Below are positions 51,701 through 57,093 of a stretch of DNA of 64,000 nt, piece after piece. Source of the DNA: Kiritimatiellia bacterium (GTDB lineage Bacteria; Verrucomicrobiota; Kiritimatiellia; JAFGHX01); assembly GCA_016929905.1 (NCBI GenBank), contig JAFGHX010000425.1, forward strand, positions 1 to 64,000, in the 5' to 3' direction. A program made the position numbers and the translations under genes. A model generated the notes under the pieces. It was not told where the DNA came from and ran no database searches. It saw nothing but the letters and a program-made list of their open reading frames with translations. Numbering within the stretch: the first letter of the stretch is position 1; each line of letters opens with the position of its first letter.

Positions 51701-54469
51701 CTCGCCGTCTGCTGGACACCCAACGAAAACCGGGCAACGGCCGTGCCGGACGGCGAAACGATGCTGACGCCCGGCCTCCAACTCGCGCCGCCGCGCGTGA
51801 CGCTGTTCGGCGGGCAGACCAGAACTTTCTACGCCGCGGGTTGGACCGGAGTCGTCTCCTGGGCTTTTGTTCGCAACCCGAGCGGGGCGACCTTGTCCGC
51901 GCTGGACGGCAGCAACGTGCTCTACGAGGCCGGTGTGACCTCCTCCTGCATCGACGTGATCGAGTGCTGGGACGAACAGGGCCGGCTGGCCCGCGCCTAC
52001 GTGAACGTGATCGGCGCCGAAGACGTCGCCTCCGTCGGCAAGTCCGTTATCATTGCCGGCCGCTCGAACGACGCGGACCCGTTGTGGACCAACACCTGTT
52101 TCCTCGCCAATTCCGCCTATAACACGCTGCTCTACAGAGGGTTCTCCAAAACGAACCTCCACTACCTCAGCCCGGAACTCGACCAGGACGTCGATGCCGA
52201 CGGCGCGTTCGATGACGTCGACGCGGAAACGAGCTACGCCAATGCCGCCTGGTCTTTCACCAACTGGGCGAACGGCGCGGACAATCTGTTCGTCTATCTC
52301 GTTGACCACGGAACCGATCAGGAGGGGGAAGGCAGCTTCAAGTTGAATCCCGACGAATCGTTGCCGGCCTCGCACCTGGACGCCTGGCTCGATGGCCTGC
52401 AGAACGCCTACAATACGCGCGTGACTCTCGTCATCGACTGCTGCTACGCCGGCAGCCTGCTCGACGAACTCAGCTATGCCGGACCTGCCGAACGGATCGT
52501 GATCGCCTCGGCCGGAACGAACGAACCGGCCTATTTCGTTGCCGGTGGGCTCGTCAGCTTCTCCGACGCATTCTTCAACGGCATGCTGCTCGGTTACGAC
52601 GTGCACGACTCCTATCTCATGGGGCAGGAGGCGATGGGCCCCTATCAAACGTCCCTCTACTACGACAACGGCGGGGGTACCCTGGCCCAGAATCTCTACA
52701 TTGGCGCCACGTTCGTTGCCGGCAAGGACATTCCGCTCATTGGCAGCGTGTGCGGCAACCAACTGCTGAACCAGGGCACGACCGCCACGCTCTGGGCAGG
52801 CGACATCCTCTCCGAGTACGCGATCCAGCGCGTCTGGTGCCATGTCGTCCCGCCAAGCCACGAGCCGGATCCGGCCGTGCCGGTCGACGCGATCCCGGCG
52901 GTTGAACTGCCCTACGACGAACAGGCCGGCCGCTATCAGATCGCCTACGACGGGTTCAGCGAGCAGGGCAACTACAAGATCATCTATTACGCCATGGACG
53001 AATGGAATAGCGTCTCGCTGCCCGAGCAGCGCTACGTCTACCAGGAAGGCTTCGACGAACGTGTCGTCGTGCTTAATGCCGGCAACACCAATTCCTGGAA
53101 GTGGCCGGTTATGAACGATATGGCCGTCTATGCCTATCATACCTGTCTGCAGCGCTGGTTCCGGCCCGAGACGATCTTCTACATGAGCGCAGAGGAGAAC
53201 CAGGATGTACGCAACGACGGGACCAACGACTGGGACGCGCTGCCCAGTCTGGCCAACCTCGGCTATGCCATCACCAATTGGGCAAGCCCCGCCCAGAAGT
53301 TGACCCTGTACGTGATCGGCGAAAACGAAAACGGGCACCTGCGCCTGAACGACTCCGACCCGCTCAGTGCCGCCGTCCTCGACCAATGGCTCGATCTGTT
53401 CCAGACCGCCGACCGCCAGTTGATCGTGATTCTCGAATTCGCCGACTCCGGCCTGTTCCTCGCCGATCTCGCGCCGCCGGCGAACCGCGAGCGGATCACG
53501 ATCGCCAGCACCAGCGCCAAGAGCCGGCACTACAATCTGTGGGGGAAAGACGGCTGTACCAGCTTCTCCGGTTTCTTCTTCCCGCACATCTTCAACGGGT
53601 TCAGCGTCGGCAAGGCCTTCAACGAGGCGCAGGACGGCGTGCGGCGCGAACTTCGCGGCCAGAACGCCGAACTGGACGACACCGGCGACGGAGTCGCACG
53701 CAACGACGAAGACGGCAGCGTGGCCGAACGCCGCTATATCGGCGCGGCGTTCCGAACCGCGGGGGAGAGCCCTGTGATCGGCGCCGTGATGCCGGATGCC
53801 GCCATCAACGAGAACACGAACTCCGTCTTGCTCTGGGCCGCGCAGGTCACCGACAGCGACGACATCACCAATGTGTGGTGCGCCGTCTCGCCGCCCGGCT
53901 ACGCGGGCGACTCCGAATTGCCGGAAACCAATCTTGTCTGGAACGCCGCCGAGGACCGGTACGAACAGCTCTATTCCGGATTCACCGAGTTCGGAACCTA
54001 TACGATCACCTTCCACGCCCAGGATACGCTGCTCGAACGGTCGATCCCCGTCCAGGCGGACGTCGTACGGCTGGAACAGGACTCCGACGCCGACGGCATG
54101 CCGGACGTCTGGGAGGAAACGTACTTCGCAGGCACAACCAACGCCGACTCCGACGCCGACTCCGATTCGGACGGCTACTCCAACTACCAAGAGTGGCTTG
54201 CCGGCGCCTGTCCCACCAGCGCGGCTTCCGTGTTCCAAATCGCGGAGGCCGACCCGCCGTCCGCTGCCGCCGGGCCGCTCGTGCTGCGCTGGACGAGCGT
54301 ATCGAACAGGGTTTACAGCGTCGACTTCCGAACGAACCTGCTTTCCGGCGAGTTCGTGCCGCTGATCACGGATATGTACGCCACCCCGCCGGTCAATACC
54401 TTTACCGATACCGTGCACCAGGCCGAGGAACTCATGTTCTATCGCATTCGCGTCGGACCGGCGGACTAG
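36707..54469 (+). CDS. giant secreted modular protein (5,920 aa): CotH kinase-like front, C13-like protease tail
   Basis: GTG start at 36707; GGCAGG lies 6 nt upstream, and no in-frame ATG precedes the Leu-rich signal peptide (to ~residue 27). Order by residue: galactose-binding-like 29-195; HEX_C-like 202-278; CotH kinase-like 282-708 (LYLNGLYWGVYTLVERPD at 481; WDLEQSW at 604, DxE where I expect DxD); HEX_C; three lamin-tail domains 840-1312; galactose-binding-like; two Fn3 1485-1672; Calx-beta; YNDLAW domain; HEX_C; two TSP3-like segments; an internal copy of the terminal beta domain (~2,270-2,344); an unfamiliar 'PGEGAWYL' region; then Calx-beta, YNDLAW and InlB-like blocks to ~4087. The final ~1,800 residues parallel the first giant: beta-helix, PKD, beta-helix, dockerin-like, protease (His 5201, Cys 5246), dead protease, TSP3 and terminal domain. 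Probably an exported surface protein; role unknown. Confidence 0.93.
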   Translation: MNRHGAHARLLLLLLLSGLWAGESRSVTLVAQSSIWRYRKGTGEASSPVSAWRAQAYDDSSWISGQAPIGYGEVTINTTLMDMQGGYSTVFLRKSFVVSDLAPEDRLRLSVDYDDGFIVWINGIEVLRRNVTVENPAFDSLAADNYESTTYEDFDLALPAADLLQVGDNVLAVQVFNRTVDSSDCKIDAELVSYRRVADTTFSRERGFYDSAFNVTIATVTPGATIRYTTTGTPPTLTYGTAGGTNVVFAVNRTLCLRAAAFRSGYEPTDVATATYVFLNDVLTQTRPSGYPLAWGTNSIAADYDMDPNVVNDAAYSGVIEAGLESIPTLSIVATMTDLFGSQGSGAGIYGNGSDAGGNEAEIPVSVELLYPAGYPGGTGGFRIDAGLKAHANPSAKRSLELVFTGTNAPAGPLVYPVFESAVAHSDSAAGSFKRLVLRAGENDLCFRSNQLSAVTYARDQWARDSFLSMTGFGARGTHVHLYLNGLYWGVYTLVERPDHTFSAAYRGGDDDDWFAADYHWEWGPALESCLNGDSTRWKYLHSALRQSDLSISANYSQLQGYLNVTRFCDYVLLHWYAGASFFPPKWFAAHRTDPIGPADYHAWDLEQSWADSAVWGQTGYSHDGAWVHPAFFDAGNPGYARDVPSLFRALQANADFKALLADRIYRHGYNNGALDAANASNRWLAICTHIEGAMIGESARWGDGHGYGYLWTRNDHWAVARDYVAALMDGNGGRLRDECRTRGLYPVLDPPAFHQHGGAIAAGFMLTMVNPNGAGLLYYTSDGTDPRLSGGGIAGTAIAYGGAFALAKTTYVKARVYKSNSTWSAAHAATYNYTAHYSKLRITELMYNPPGDADDLEFVEIRNTGTSTRGLSEMYGKGIAYTFEPGAELAAGEFALLVRDEAAFTNRYPGVRESVAIFGVYAGKLHNGGEKVALLDCEGRTVVAAPFTRDFPWPGEANGLGYSLVAVNPDADLCDPSNWRASNLIGGSPGYDEGAACRVVVNEALTHTDLPYIDAIELYNEGAASADIGGWYLSDSAADYWKFRIPDATVLPAFGYLVFDEDDFNTDTNDPACFGLGSHGDEIYLTRWDASSNMLYLAQVEFGAAENGVSFGRYLRSDGVADFTVQTTRTLGSANADPKFGPVVINEVMYHPADGEDEFIELHNSSESTVKLYDQSIPSNTWKVAGGVDYVFPAGIELAPGEIALVVGTSAAAFRTKYAIPPEIRIFGPYTGVLDNAGETIRLQRPDYPDVEGIPWIVVDRLAYSDDTPWPKSADGDGPSLERLDADSYGNDPVNWSASAASGGTPGAANSGALVPKAAGWKYHDRGQDLGTAWRQPAYDDSGWSLGHAPLGYEVPDALNTVVSYGDNPENKHITTYFRKSFTLAADPANVTNLTLQARYDDGFVAYLNGQEVVRSAMPGGTVSYTTCAFSHSPSDHEAFDLSAQAGKLTTGVNVLAVELHQSAPASADLFMDVALTCAVSHGTPPAAPVNLTASAVSSTQISLIWTDCSSNETGFKIDRRQSGFSDWVMVASVPANQTAVNDTGLPPSTLLYYKAKAYNSDGNSPYSNVDSATTYDGPPTAPSGLAVAAQSTTRVVLSWIDNSANETGFKIERSPDGSSSWQLIDTVGSSVVTYGDVGLTAATSYYYRVRAYNGFGDSDYSNVDGATTWTLCVLFATSASTGSEAVSPRNADVVLSDGSAQAITVDYTATGGTATGGGTDYSLSSGTLTFAPGTTNQSVAVTIVDDQSEEGEETILVSLSSPVNATLGAYATHTLIITDNDAGFAAYNDLAWTADQTSTNITTYTRAESGLLVDYNTGTNTAVTLTVNDGGGGPYFEQGTNAAPATDAYAVFDGIVDCAGLVSYGSNLVLTFTGLDPSLTYELVLFGNRHSASYTDRTTQMTISDVDSWENTSTPGTEIYTTTAANDTTRIVNGYNTVNGYVARFSSIDPGTDGDMCVTVGDSDSKFYLNALKLSASVQISTVATPVIDPPHGTEFTNSVQVTLSTATAGATIYYTTDGTEPSNTSYSGCGVSPRVLMLSFTTTIKARAYKAGCNPSAIAAATISAVDASDADADGMPDAWEVANFGSTAADPAADPDSDGFTNLDEYVAGTDPDNPASFPALDLDASGSDLVVSWLAVQAAGTGYSGMTRRYTLEKADDPGAWSPVAGYSNILASGQTVVYSNALVSAARWYRCRIWLEDGPSVAEVFAVAVNDLDADADGLPDWWEGQHFGGMDTEPQADPDGDGLDNLGEYVCGTDPTDAGSCFWAADLAVDPASDGVVLRWPSVAGRTYALEWGTNLADGVFVVGATGIPATPPMNTYTDVLVSARQQMFYQIRTDFGTNHAYSVNGVGYTRVDLTPDEYNPIACQFDAFYGMPVLTNLIGSPLSAGDRVAIWDAVLQDWSYDTFTNAPSPHWVDGSALLERGEAFYFRSSVTTNLYLVGDVPSTAVGITLLEGLSLVSYPYPAAVLLQDTTLPAAGAYGAMSQMSADNIMIGTMTNEPPVSADMHDYWLFDSGGSYPAYDNKWIDADIGDIATKSLQPGEGAWYLRRGSGSFEWDEPCPYSWPPATASNPPPPTVNFASAASEGPESCAAPLLTLSLDAASVNSVSVGYAIVGGTASHAADYTVAGNVVFLPGQTQASIPITIADDAELEASETVVLQLTSAVNGVLGTNTQHTYTIHDNDLLFAAYNDLAWTNGQVAVNITTFSRGQSGPLLDYATGANLPVTLAINDGGSGPYQPYGTNGSGDASAVFDGIVDCAGCIYYGTDLTFTFSGLDPALRYQFVLFGNRGEPSYTDRQTRSVLSGATSFVNRSSGGAQVTTTAVQDDTTTIRNGWNTDNGYVAKYDEICPGPDGEIVITVGDADLKFYVNALMLKAMPAAPGYEPRAEVLAATVYSATGSNWANVDENYVQTADGWTQADGKGCFLQAYQAVGGQHRASLRAIPDYNGTPAATVADYTILAPRSLSTYYGLADGQTLGSVRFVIQVKDGATRTNILDAAVSDSDSWRYVECDLSAWQDKEVVVRFITDPNGPTAEDWAHWGEPKIIVAEAVSLLVAGSPVEHGTSSPYGYGYTPVIEPDMVVTNEVNSPADETNGTRYVCTGWTGTGSVPTSGAGNAVTFTMTEDSTLTWHWQTERFLDTQADPGGSVNVADGWHTNGALVSVTATPDAHGWFVRWTGDVPGGMETDNPLQLAMDSPRAVTAVFGSPAVARGATWRFRPGTEEASTPATAWREIGFDDAGWSAGPAPLGYGDGPYGTTLTDMLDTYSSLFLRREFTVADPAAVDALRFWVCYDDGFILWLNGEEITRQNVAGTNGEFVAYDGTALSVVDPTEWSNTLARGEFPVLNAGTNVLAVQGFNATVTSSDFTFDAELAVIEGQEQPELVVAGAPAEHGVCAPYAYGTNYPWAGSYLECSVSATADETNGTRYACAGWTGTGSVPAGGSSNTVSFTIATNSILTWQWGTERLLTVAASGNGTVDLDDGWYTNGALVSLTALPGSNAVLANWTGDVPGGSETDNPLALTMDQARAVTANFEPASPVALPTLAPAGGDFYVSVDVTIETTTPGATLFYTTDGGEPTTGSAVYAAPFTLTNTTTVRVRGYAFEYGPSDVALAAFTNRTPTVSFAAAAAQGGEPASPVNVAVALSGSSPQTVTVDYSAGGGTATGGGVDYSLAAGTLTFAPGQTNVSFAVSVVNDVLDEEDETIVFALDNAAGAYPGSPSAHTYTILDDETFLVAYNDLAWESGPLTNNITFYTRAESGPLLDYNTGENSGVTLAISDGGVGPIYDQGANADPGTAAHDVFDGKVDCVGLIQYGADLTFTLTGLEPSARYEFVLFGNRANAAYADRYAVSTISDVDYFENTSSGTNYAGPTDATVSICTGDNTTNGYVARFSNIDPGPDGDMQITVSDSTTRYYVNALMLRVTQLSTNVQFQVVGSPAEHGASAPYGYGVHEVAPSTLIAESTPSPADETNGTRYACGGWTGTGDIPASGSSNSVEFTIATNSTLTWHWLTEHELQTAAGPNGQVDVSTGWHTNGSLVAVTATASVGYCFTYWTGDVPAGAETNNPLSVLMDAPRSVTANFAEAAGVRYVSPGGAHRMPFLTWADAATNIQAAVDAAAAGDTVLVTNGAYALAARVVVAKAVTVRGAAGPDATVVNGAGLCGCFRLAHPDAMLEGLTITGGSATRGAGVECTANGTVTNCILTGNAAAEDGGGVYGGTVLHSTIASNSAECGGGVYGSAVRACVLAGNAASEDGGGAYGGIVQSCMLWGNTAKYGGGACESELANATVTGNTAKYGGGTFGGTARNTIVYFNTATSAGANYGMASYQYCCTTPNPSGVGCISDEPGLLSVSNPHLLSDSPCLDAGNNADSPGGTDIDGETRLSGGVVDIGCDEVIQDNVTGPLAAEIVCDYTNAVVGYALGFEAALEGRVTHCAWHWSDGSIITNRTSVRRAFTNVADHAVILAAWNDQTSVAATVTVHIVAGFTNYVASGGSAEAPYTSWATAATRIQDAVDAALIGGVVRVAPGTYDSGEYVGPDGRCRVGLYKPVSVQATNTNPTATLIVGAESSGGTNAVRCAYVRDGAAVIGFTLTNGWADSSSGDLDGCGGGVLCEANGAVSNCLVLGCAAAQAGGGIYGGTICNSRLAGNDALYGGGAYWSELANCLLVDNTANSGGGAYESFLESCTVSANDATDFGGGVYGGLIRNSIVWANTAGWQGENYDQSELSYCCTTPDAPLAEGLVTSEPLFMDAGAGDYRVQVSSPCVDAGVNVAWMFGAADLAGTPRILNGKVDIGAYELQFMASVHAFLEGAYDSGTHAMRATLSGNGAVPLTAPYAADPRTVGAIPAGVTDWVLLELRQGTNANPIMARSAFLRQDGALLAVDGTESLAVEASPGVAAYLVLKHRSHLAAMSAEPLTFTNRTLSYDFAGSAAASFGGSSAVSEVESGVWALVAGDADGDGEILAVDALIHETGTNATGYRRGDLDLDGIVTNEDLAVCWTPNENRATAVPDGETMLTPGLQLAPPRVTLFGGQTRTFYAAGWTGVVSWAFVRNPSGATLSALDGSNVLYEAGVTSSCIDVIECWDEQGRLARAYVNVIGAEDVASVGKSVIIAGRSNDADPLWTNTCFLANSAYNTLLYRGFSKTNLHYLSPELDQDVDADGAFDDVDAETSYANAAWSFTNWANGADNLFVYLVDHGTDQEGEGSFKLNPDESLPASHLDAWLDGLQNAYNTRVTLVIDCCYAGSLLDELSYAGPAERIVIASAGTNEPAYFVAGGLVSFSDAFFNGMLLGYDVHDSYLMGQEAMGPYQTSLYYDNGGGTLAQNLYIGATFVAGKDIPLIGSVCGNQLLNQGTTATLWAGDILSEYAIQRVWCHVVPPSHEPDPAVPVDAIPAVELPYDEQAGRYQIAYDGFSEQGNYKIIYYAMDEWNSVSLPEQRYVYQEGFDERVVVLNAGNTNSWKWPVMNDMAVYAYHTCLQRWFRPETIFYMSAEENQDVRNDGTNDWDALPSLANLGYAITNWASPAQKLTLYVIGENENGHLRLNDSDPLSAAVLDQWLDLFQTADRQLIVILEFADSGLFLADLAPPANRERITIASTSAKSRHYNLWGKDGCTSFSGFFFPHIFNGFSVGKAFNEAQDGVRRELRGQNAELDDTGDGVARNDEDGSVAERRYIGAAFRTAGESPVIGAVMPDAAINENTNSVLLWAAQVTDSDDITNVWCAVSPPGYAGDSELPETNLVWNAAEDRYEQLYSGFTEFGTYTITFHAQDTLLERSIPVQADVVRLEQDSDADGMPDVWEETYFAGTTNADSDADSDSDGYSNYQEWLAGACPTSAASVFQIAEADPPSAAAGPLVLRWTSVSNRVYSVDFRTNLLSGEFVPLITDMYATPPVNTFTDTVHQAEELMFYRIRVGPAD
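43340..43740 (+). other. internal copy of the family's C-terminal domain
   Basis: Residues ~2,213-2,344 read DADADGLPDWWEG, DPDGDGLDNLGEYVCGTDPT, LRWPSVAGRTYALEWGTNL and finally QMFYQIRTDF. That is the TSP3-plus-terminal beta domain which closes every other protein in this window, here found mid-protein and followed at once by another ~3,570 residues. It marks a probable former C-terminus. Confidence 0.7.
52025..52630 (+). other. C13 (legumain-like) cysteine protease domain of the second giant protein
   Basis: The motifs match those of the first giant: SVIIAGRSNDADPLW, VYLVDHGT with His 5201, and LVIDCCYAGSLL with Cys 5246 as the presumed nucleophile, again 45 residues apart. IVIASAGTNEPAYF and SFSDAFFNGMLLGYD follow. 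A dockerin-like pair of Asp-rich loops (GDADGDGEI and DLDLDGIVTNED, ~4959-5005) precedes it. Confidence 0.8.
53050..53650 (+). other. degenerate second copy of the protease domain (pseudoprotease)
   Basis: The strand pattern of the protease is kept, but VYLVDHG is replaced by LYVIGEN and VIDCCYAGS by ILEFADSGL. Retained flanks include LDQWLDLFQ and RITIAST. The catalytic positions are lost in the same two places as in the first giant, so the inactive copy predates the divergence of the two genes or is under the same constraint. Confidence 0.75.
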
Positions 54470-54491
54470 GCGGATCGCGGGCAGAGGGGAC

Positions 54492-54523
54492 GGCCGCGAA
54501 AGGGCGCAAAGGACGCAAAGGGG
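54492..54523. repeat. diverged copy of the ACGCAAAG intergenic repeat
   Basis: GGCCGCGAAAGGGCGCAAAG followed by GACGCAAAGG matches the core of the 40-bp unit at 1-80 (CCGCGAAAG, CGCAAAG, ACGCAAAGG in the same order and spacing). It begins 23 nt after the stop of the second giant gene. Confidence 0.65.
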
Positions 54524-54597
54524 TGCATCTCGTTCACAAAGGCGCGGCATCGCGGCCCGGGGTGGTGGATATGTTCGCACGGCGCCACACGTTTTGC

Positions 54598-54632
54598 CGA
54601 ATAACGAATAACGAATGCCGAATAACGAACCC
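54598..54632. repeat. heptamer array CGAATAA
   Basis: Five units in register at 7 nt: CGAATAA at 54598, 54605 and 54619, CGAATGC at 54612 and CGAACCC at 54626. It is A/T-rich relative to its surroundings and lies between the second giant gene and the TPR gene. Confidence 0.8.
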
Positions 54633-54716
54633 GGGAAGACCAGGGCACCGGGCTGCGACTGTATGTAAACGGGTCAAGAGAGGGGTGCGTTCCCTCCCAC
54701 AGTCTCCCGGAAAACA

Positions 54717-54746
54717 GGGGCCGGGCCGCCCGGGCGGCCTGGCCCC
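54717..54746. other. long GC palindrome
   Basis: GGCCGCCC (54724-54731) and GGGCGGCC (54732-54739) form a perfect 16-bp palindrome. The pairing extends outwards through one G-U to GGGGCC (54717-54722) against GGCCCC (54741-54746). The folded hairpin would have about 13 pairs. It is flanked by a C7 run instead of Ts. It may act as a REP-like element or a boundary; it lies ~60 nt before the promoter candidate of the next gene. Confidence 0.65.
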
Positions 54747-54782
54747 CCCGGAAGCCGGCCGCGAGTTGAACGCGGATTTTCG

Positions 54783-54812
54783 TTGGTTCTGACCAGATAC
54801 TCATGGTAGAAT
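54783..54812 (+). promoter_or_regulatory. candidate promoter of the TPR/PPC gene pair
   Basis: TTGGTT (54783-54788) and TAGAAT (54807-54812) are separated by 18 nt. The -10 box matches TATAAT at five of six positions; the -35 box is weaker. Transcription would begin near 54819, about 36 nt before the start codon at 54855, leaving room for the AGGAGG ribosome-binding site. Confidence 0.4.
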
Positions 54813-54854
54813 TTTCACCTTACGATGCGTGCGGAAACGAACAGGAGGGCGATC

Positions 54855-55532
54855 ATGCGCGGGCTCGCGAGCCGATTGGGTTTCGGACTGCTTGTGCTGG
54901 CGGTTCACACGGGTATGGCGGCGGAGTTGCCGGTGACGGAGCAGAACGCGTCTGTCGAACGGCTCAAGACGCTGGGCCGCGAGTATCAACGTGCGGGTGA
55001 GCCGCTGATGGCCGCCGCGGCCTACGAGCGGCTGGTCGAAAAGGACCCGACAACGCGGATGGTCGTCTGCCCGCTACTCGTTCAGATCTACGCGAAGGCC
55101 GGCCAGCGGGCGGACGCGCTGAAGTGGGCAAAGGACGTGATCCAGCGCAATCCGGACCCGCAGGCGTATCTGGCCGGGGTGCACGCGATGCTGGGCGAAT
55201 ACGACGAAGCGAAATCCATCCTGAAAAAAGAGATCGCGGCCGAGAAACACGCGCGGCGCAACTTGACCTTGTACTGGCAACTCGCGGACGTGCACGAAGA
55301 CGCGGCTGAATTCCAGATGGCGGAGCAGGCCCTGCGCAACGCCATGCGCTTCGCCGAGAATGATCACGAGCGCAAGGCGACGGAACGGCGGATCGAGAGC
55401 GTACGCAGGAAACGGGCGGAACACGACGCGAAGCCCGCGGCGCCCGAGGCTGAGGCCGTTCAGGACAGCGGCGTGCCCGGCGTTTCCGTCACACCGTTGC
55501 CTGCGTCCAGGCCGCCGGCCGGCGCGGAGTAG
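54855..55532 (+). CDS. secreted tetratricopeptide-repeat protein (225 aa)
   Basis: ATG at 54855 is preferred over an in-frame ATG at 54825 because AGGAGG (54843-54848) stands 6 nt before it and the product then begins with a normal signal peptide (MRGLASRLGFGLLVLAVHTG, cleavage near AMAA-E). Mature residues ~30-185 form helical pairs of TPR type: REYQRAGEPLMAAAAYERLV, IYAKAGQRADALKWAKDV and LYWQLADVHEDAAEFQMAEQ..LRNAM. The tail is Arg/Lys-rich and then Ala/Pro-rich, so probably disordered. TPRs mediate protein contacts; a scaffolding role for the secreted neighbours is plausible but unproven. The next gene starts 25 nt downstream, so co-transcription is likely. Confidence 0.85.
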   Translation: MRGLASRLGFGLLVLAVHTGMAAELPVTEQNASVERLKTLGREYQRAGEPLMAAAAYERLVEKDPTTRMVVCPLLVQIYAKAGQRADALKWAKDVIQRNPDPQAYLAGVHAMLGEYDEAKSILKKEIAAEKHARRNLTLYWQLADVHEDAAEFQMAEQALRNAMRFAENDHERKATERRIESVRRKRAEHDAKPAAPEAEAVQDSGVPGVSVTPLPASRPPAGAE

Positions 55533-55557
55533 CATCGGGTTCGGGAGGATGTGCACG

Positions 55558-57066
55558 ATGAAAGGTGGCGCATGGCTGAAATGGCGAATGGCGTGCGCGT
55601 GGGTGGCTGCCGTGGCTGTGCTGAACCTGGCTCGGCCCGCCGCCGCTGCGCCGGACGTCTACGAGCCGGACGACACGAACGCGACGGCCGTCGCGTTCGA
55701 GGTCGGGACCACCCAGACACACAGCTTCCACAGTGCCGACGACGAAGACTGGGTGAAACTCTTCTTTGTGGGCGGGGACGACTACGAAATCGAGACCACG
55801 CATCTGGACTCGAATCTGAACACGGCCGTTCGAATCTGGCACGAGAAGCCAACGGGTGAACTGGAAGAAATCTGGTTCGAAGACCTCTGCGGCACGAACG
55901 AGGGGGAGTTGACTTGGATTTGCGCGGCCACGGACCCGGTCGGTGTCTACTACTTGCAGGTGCTGATGAGTCCCGAGTTTACGAACGAATTCGCCGAGGG
56001 CCAATACGAGTTGAGAATCACGGGCCCGACGATTGGCGGCGGCTTTCTGGTCGTGGCCGGCATGGACATGGTGGGCGGTGTCGGCGCGCCGCCGGGCGCG
56101 GTGGCGGTCGTCGATGGACCGGCCGGCGTGTGCACCCAGGAGTTCAACGGAGCGATGACGGTCGATTTCGGCTCGCTGACGGCCACCTGTCATCAGGTGA
56201 GCGTCCCGGCCGTGCCCGGCTATTGGCCGGTCGAGGACCCCGTGCTGACGGGCCAGGTCGCGAACGCGGACTCGGAACTCTACGGCAACCCGCGCAACAA
56301 GATGCTCGTGGACGATGCCTGGCGTTGCACCGCGTTCATGTTCTATCCCATGGTGCGCGTGCAGGGCGTCGTGCGCGACGACAGGACCGCCGGGCTGATC
56401 GAGGGCGCCGCGCTCCTGTTCGAGGCGAAAAGCGGCACGGTTTCCGGTACGGTCTACACCGCCTACCAGAACACCGCCTGGGGCGCGAAATGGGCGACCG
56501 ACGCCGATGGGTCGTTCCCGGACGACCAGGGCGGCGAGGGCGTCCTGCTGCCCACCGCCGTGTACGATCTGACCCTGTCGAACCTCAGCGGCGGCCTGTT
56601 CACGATCACCAACGCGATCCCCGACATGCCGGAGGCGGGCACAACCACGAATCTGGGCACCATCCAGTTGACGCCCGTCGATGGGAACACCAACAATATC
56701 GCCGACAGTTGGGAAGAACAGTATTTCGGGGCCGGCACGAACGTGGTTGGCACCGAAGACGCGGACAATGACGGGATCGACAACTGGGGCGAGTACGTTT
56801 GCGGGACTGACCCGACCAACGGGGGCAGCGCACTGAGCTTCGACGAGGCGGGGCCCGCGCTGGGCACCAACGAAGTCACGCTCGCGTGGGGAACCGTTCC
56901 CGGGCGCTCCTACCAGATCGGGCGGGCTACCATCCTGACCGGCGAATGGGATCTCGTCGCCGGGCCCTGGGAAGCGACGAACGGGCAGACCGGTATGCAG
57001 TGGACCGACTCGGTGCCCGCGTCCGAGACGAACTATTTCTATCGAATCGAGGTGGTGGTGCCGTAG
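55558..57066 (+). CDS. secreted PPC-domain protein with family C-terminal domain (502 aa)
   Basis: The start at 55558 is chosen because GGGAGG (55543-55548) is 9 nt upstream and a signal peptide follows directly (MKGGAWLKWRMACAWVAAVA to ARPAAAA). Residues ~31-160 resemble the bacterial pre-peptidase C-terminal (PPC) domain: YEPDDTNATA, an HSADDEDWVKLFF strand and YYLQVLMSP. A central part includes a carboxypeptidase-regulatory-like sandwich (VRVQGVVRDDRTAGLIEGAA). The end is the TSP3-like segment DADNDGIDNWGEYVCGTDPTN, then a terminal beta domain closing with FYRIEVVVP. No catalytic domain is seen, so this is an accessory or adhesive secreted protein. It probably shares an operon with the upstream TPR gene. 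Confidence 0.85.
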   Translation: MKGGAWLKWRMACAWVAAVAVLNLARPAAAAPDVYEPDDTNATAVAFEVGTTQTHSFHSADDEDWVKLFFVGGDDYEIETTHLDSNLNTAVRIWHEKPTGELEEIWFEDLCGTNEGELTWICAATDPVGVYYLQVLMSPEFTNEFAEGQYELRITGPTIGGGFLVVAGMDMVGGVGAPPGAVAVVDGPAGVCTQEFNGAMTVDFGSLTATCHQVSVPAVPGYWPVEDPVLTGQVANADSELYGNPRNKMLVDDAWRCTAFMFYPMVRVQGVVRDDRTAGLIEGAALLFEAKSGTVSGTVYTAYQNTAWGAKWATDADGSFPDDQGGEGVLLPTAVYDLTLSNLSGGLFTITNAIPDMPEAGTTTNLGTIQLTPVDGNTNNIADSWEEQYFGAGTNVVGTEDADNDGIDNWGEYVCGTDPTNGGSALSFDEAGPALGTNEVTLAWGTVPGRSYQIGRATILTGEWDLVAGPWEATNGQTGMQWTDSVPASETNYFYRIEVVVP

Positions 57067-57093
57067 CCGCGCCACCCGGTTCAATCCGTCCGG

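Noticed and set aside
55360..55557. Upstream-extended start for the PPC-domain protein
   Set aside because: The extension overlaps the end of the TPR gene and would bury the signal peptide; the ATG at 55558 has a ribosome-binding site and a clean signal peptide.
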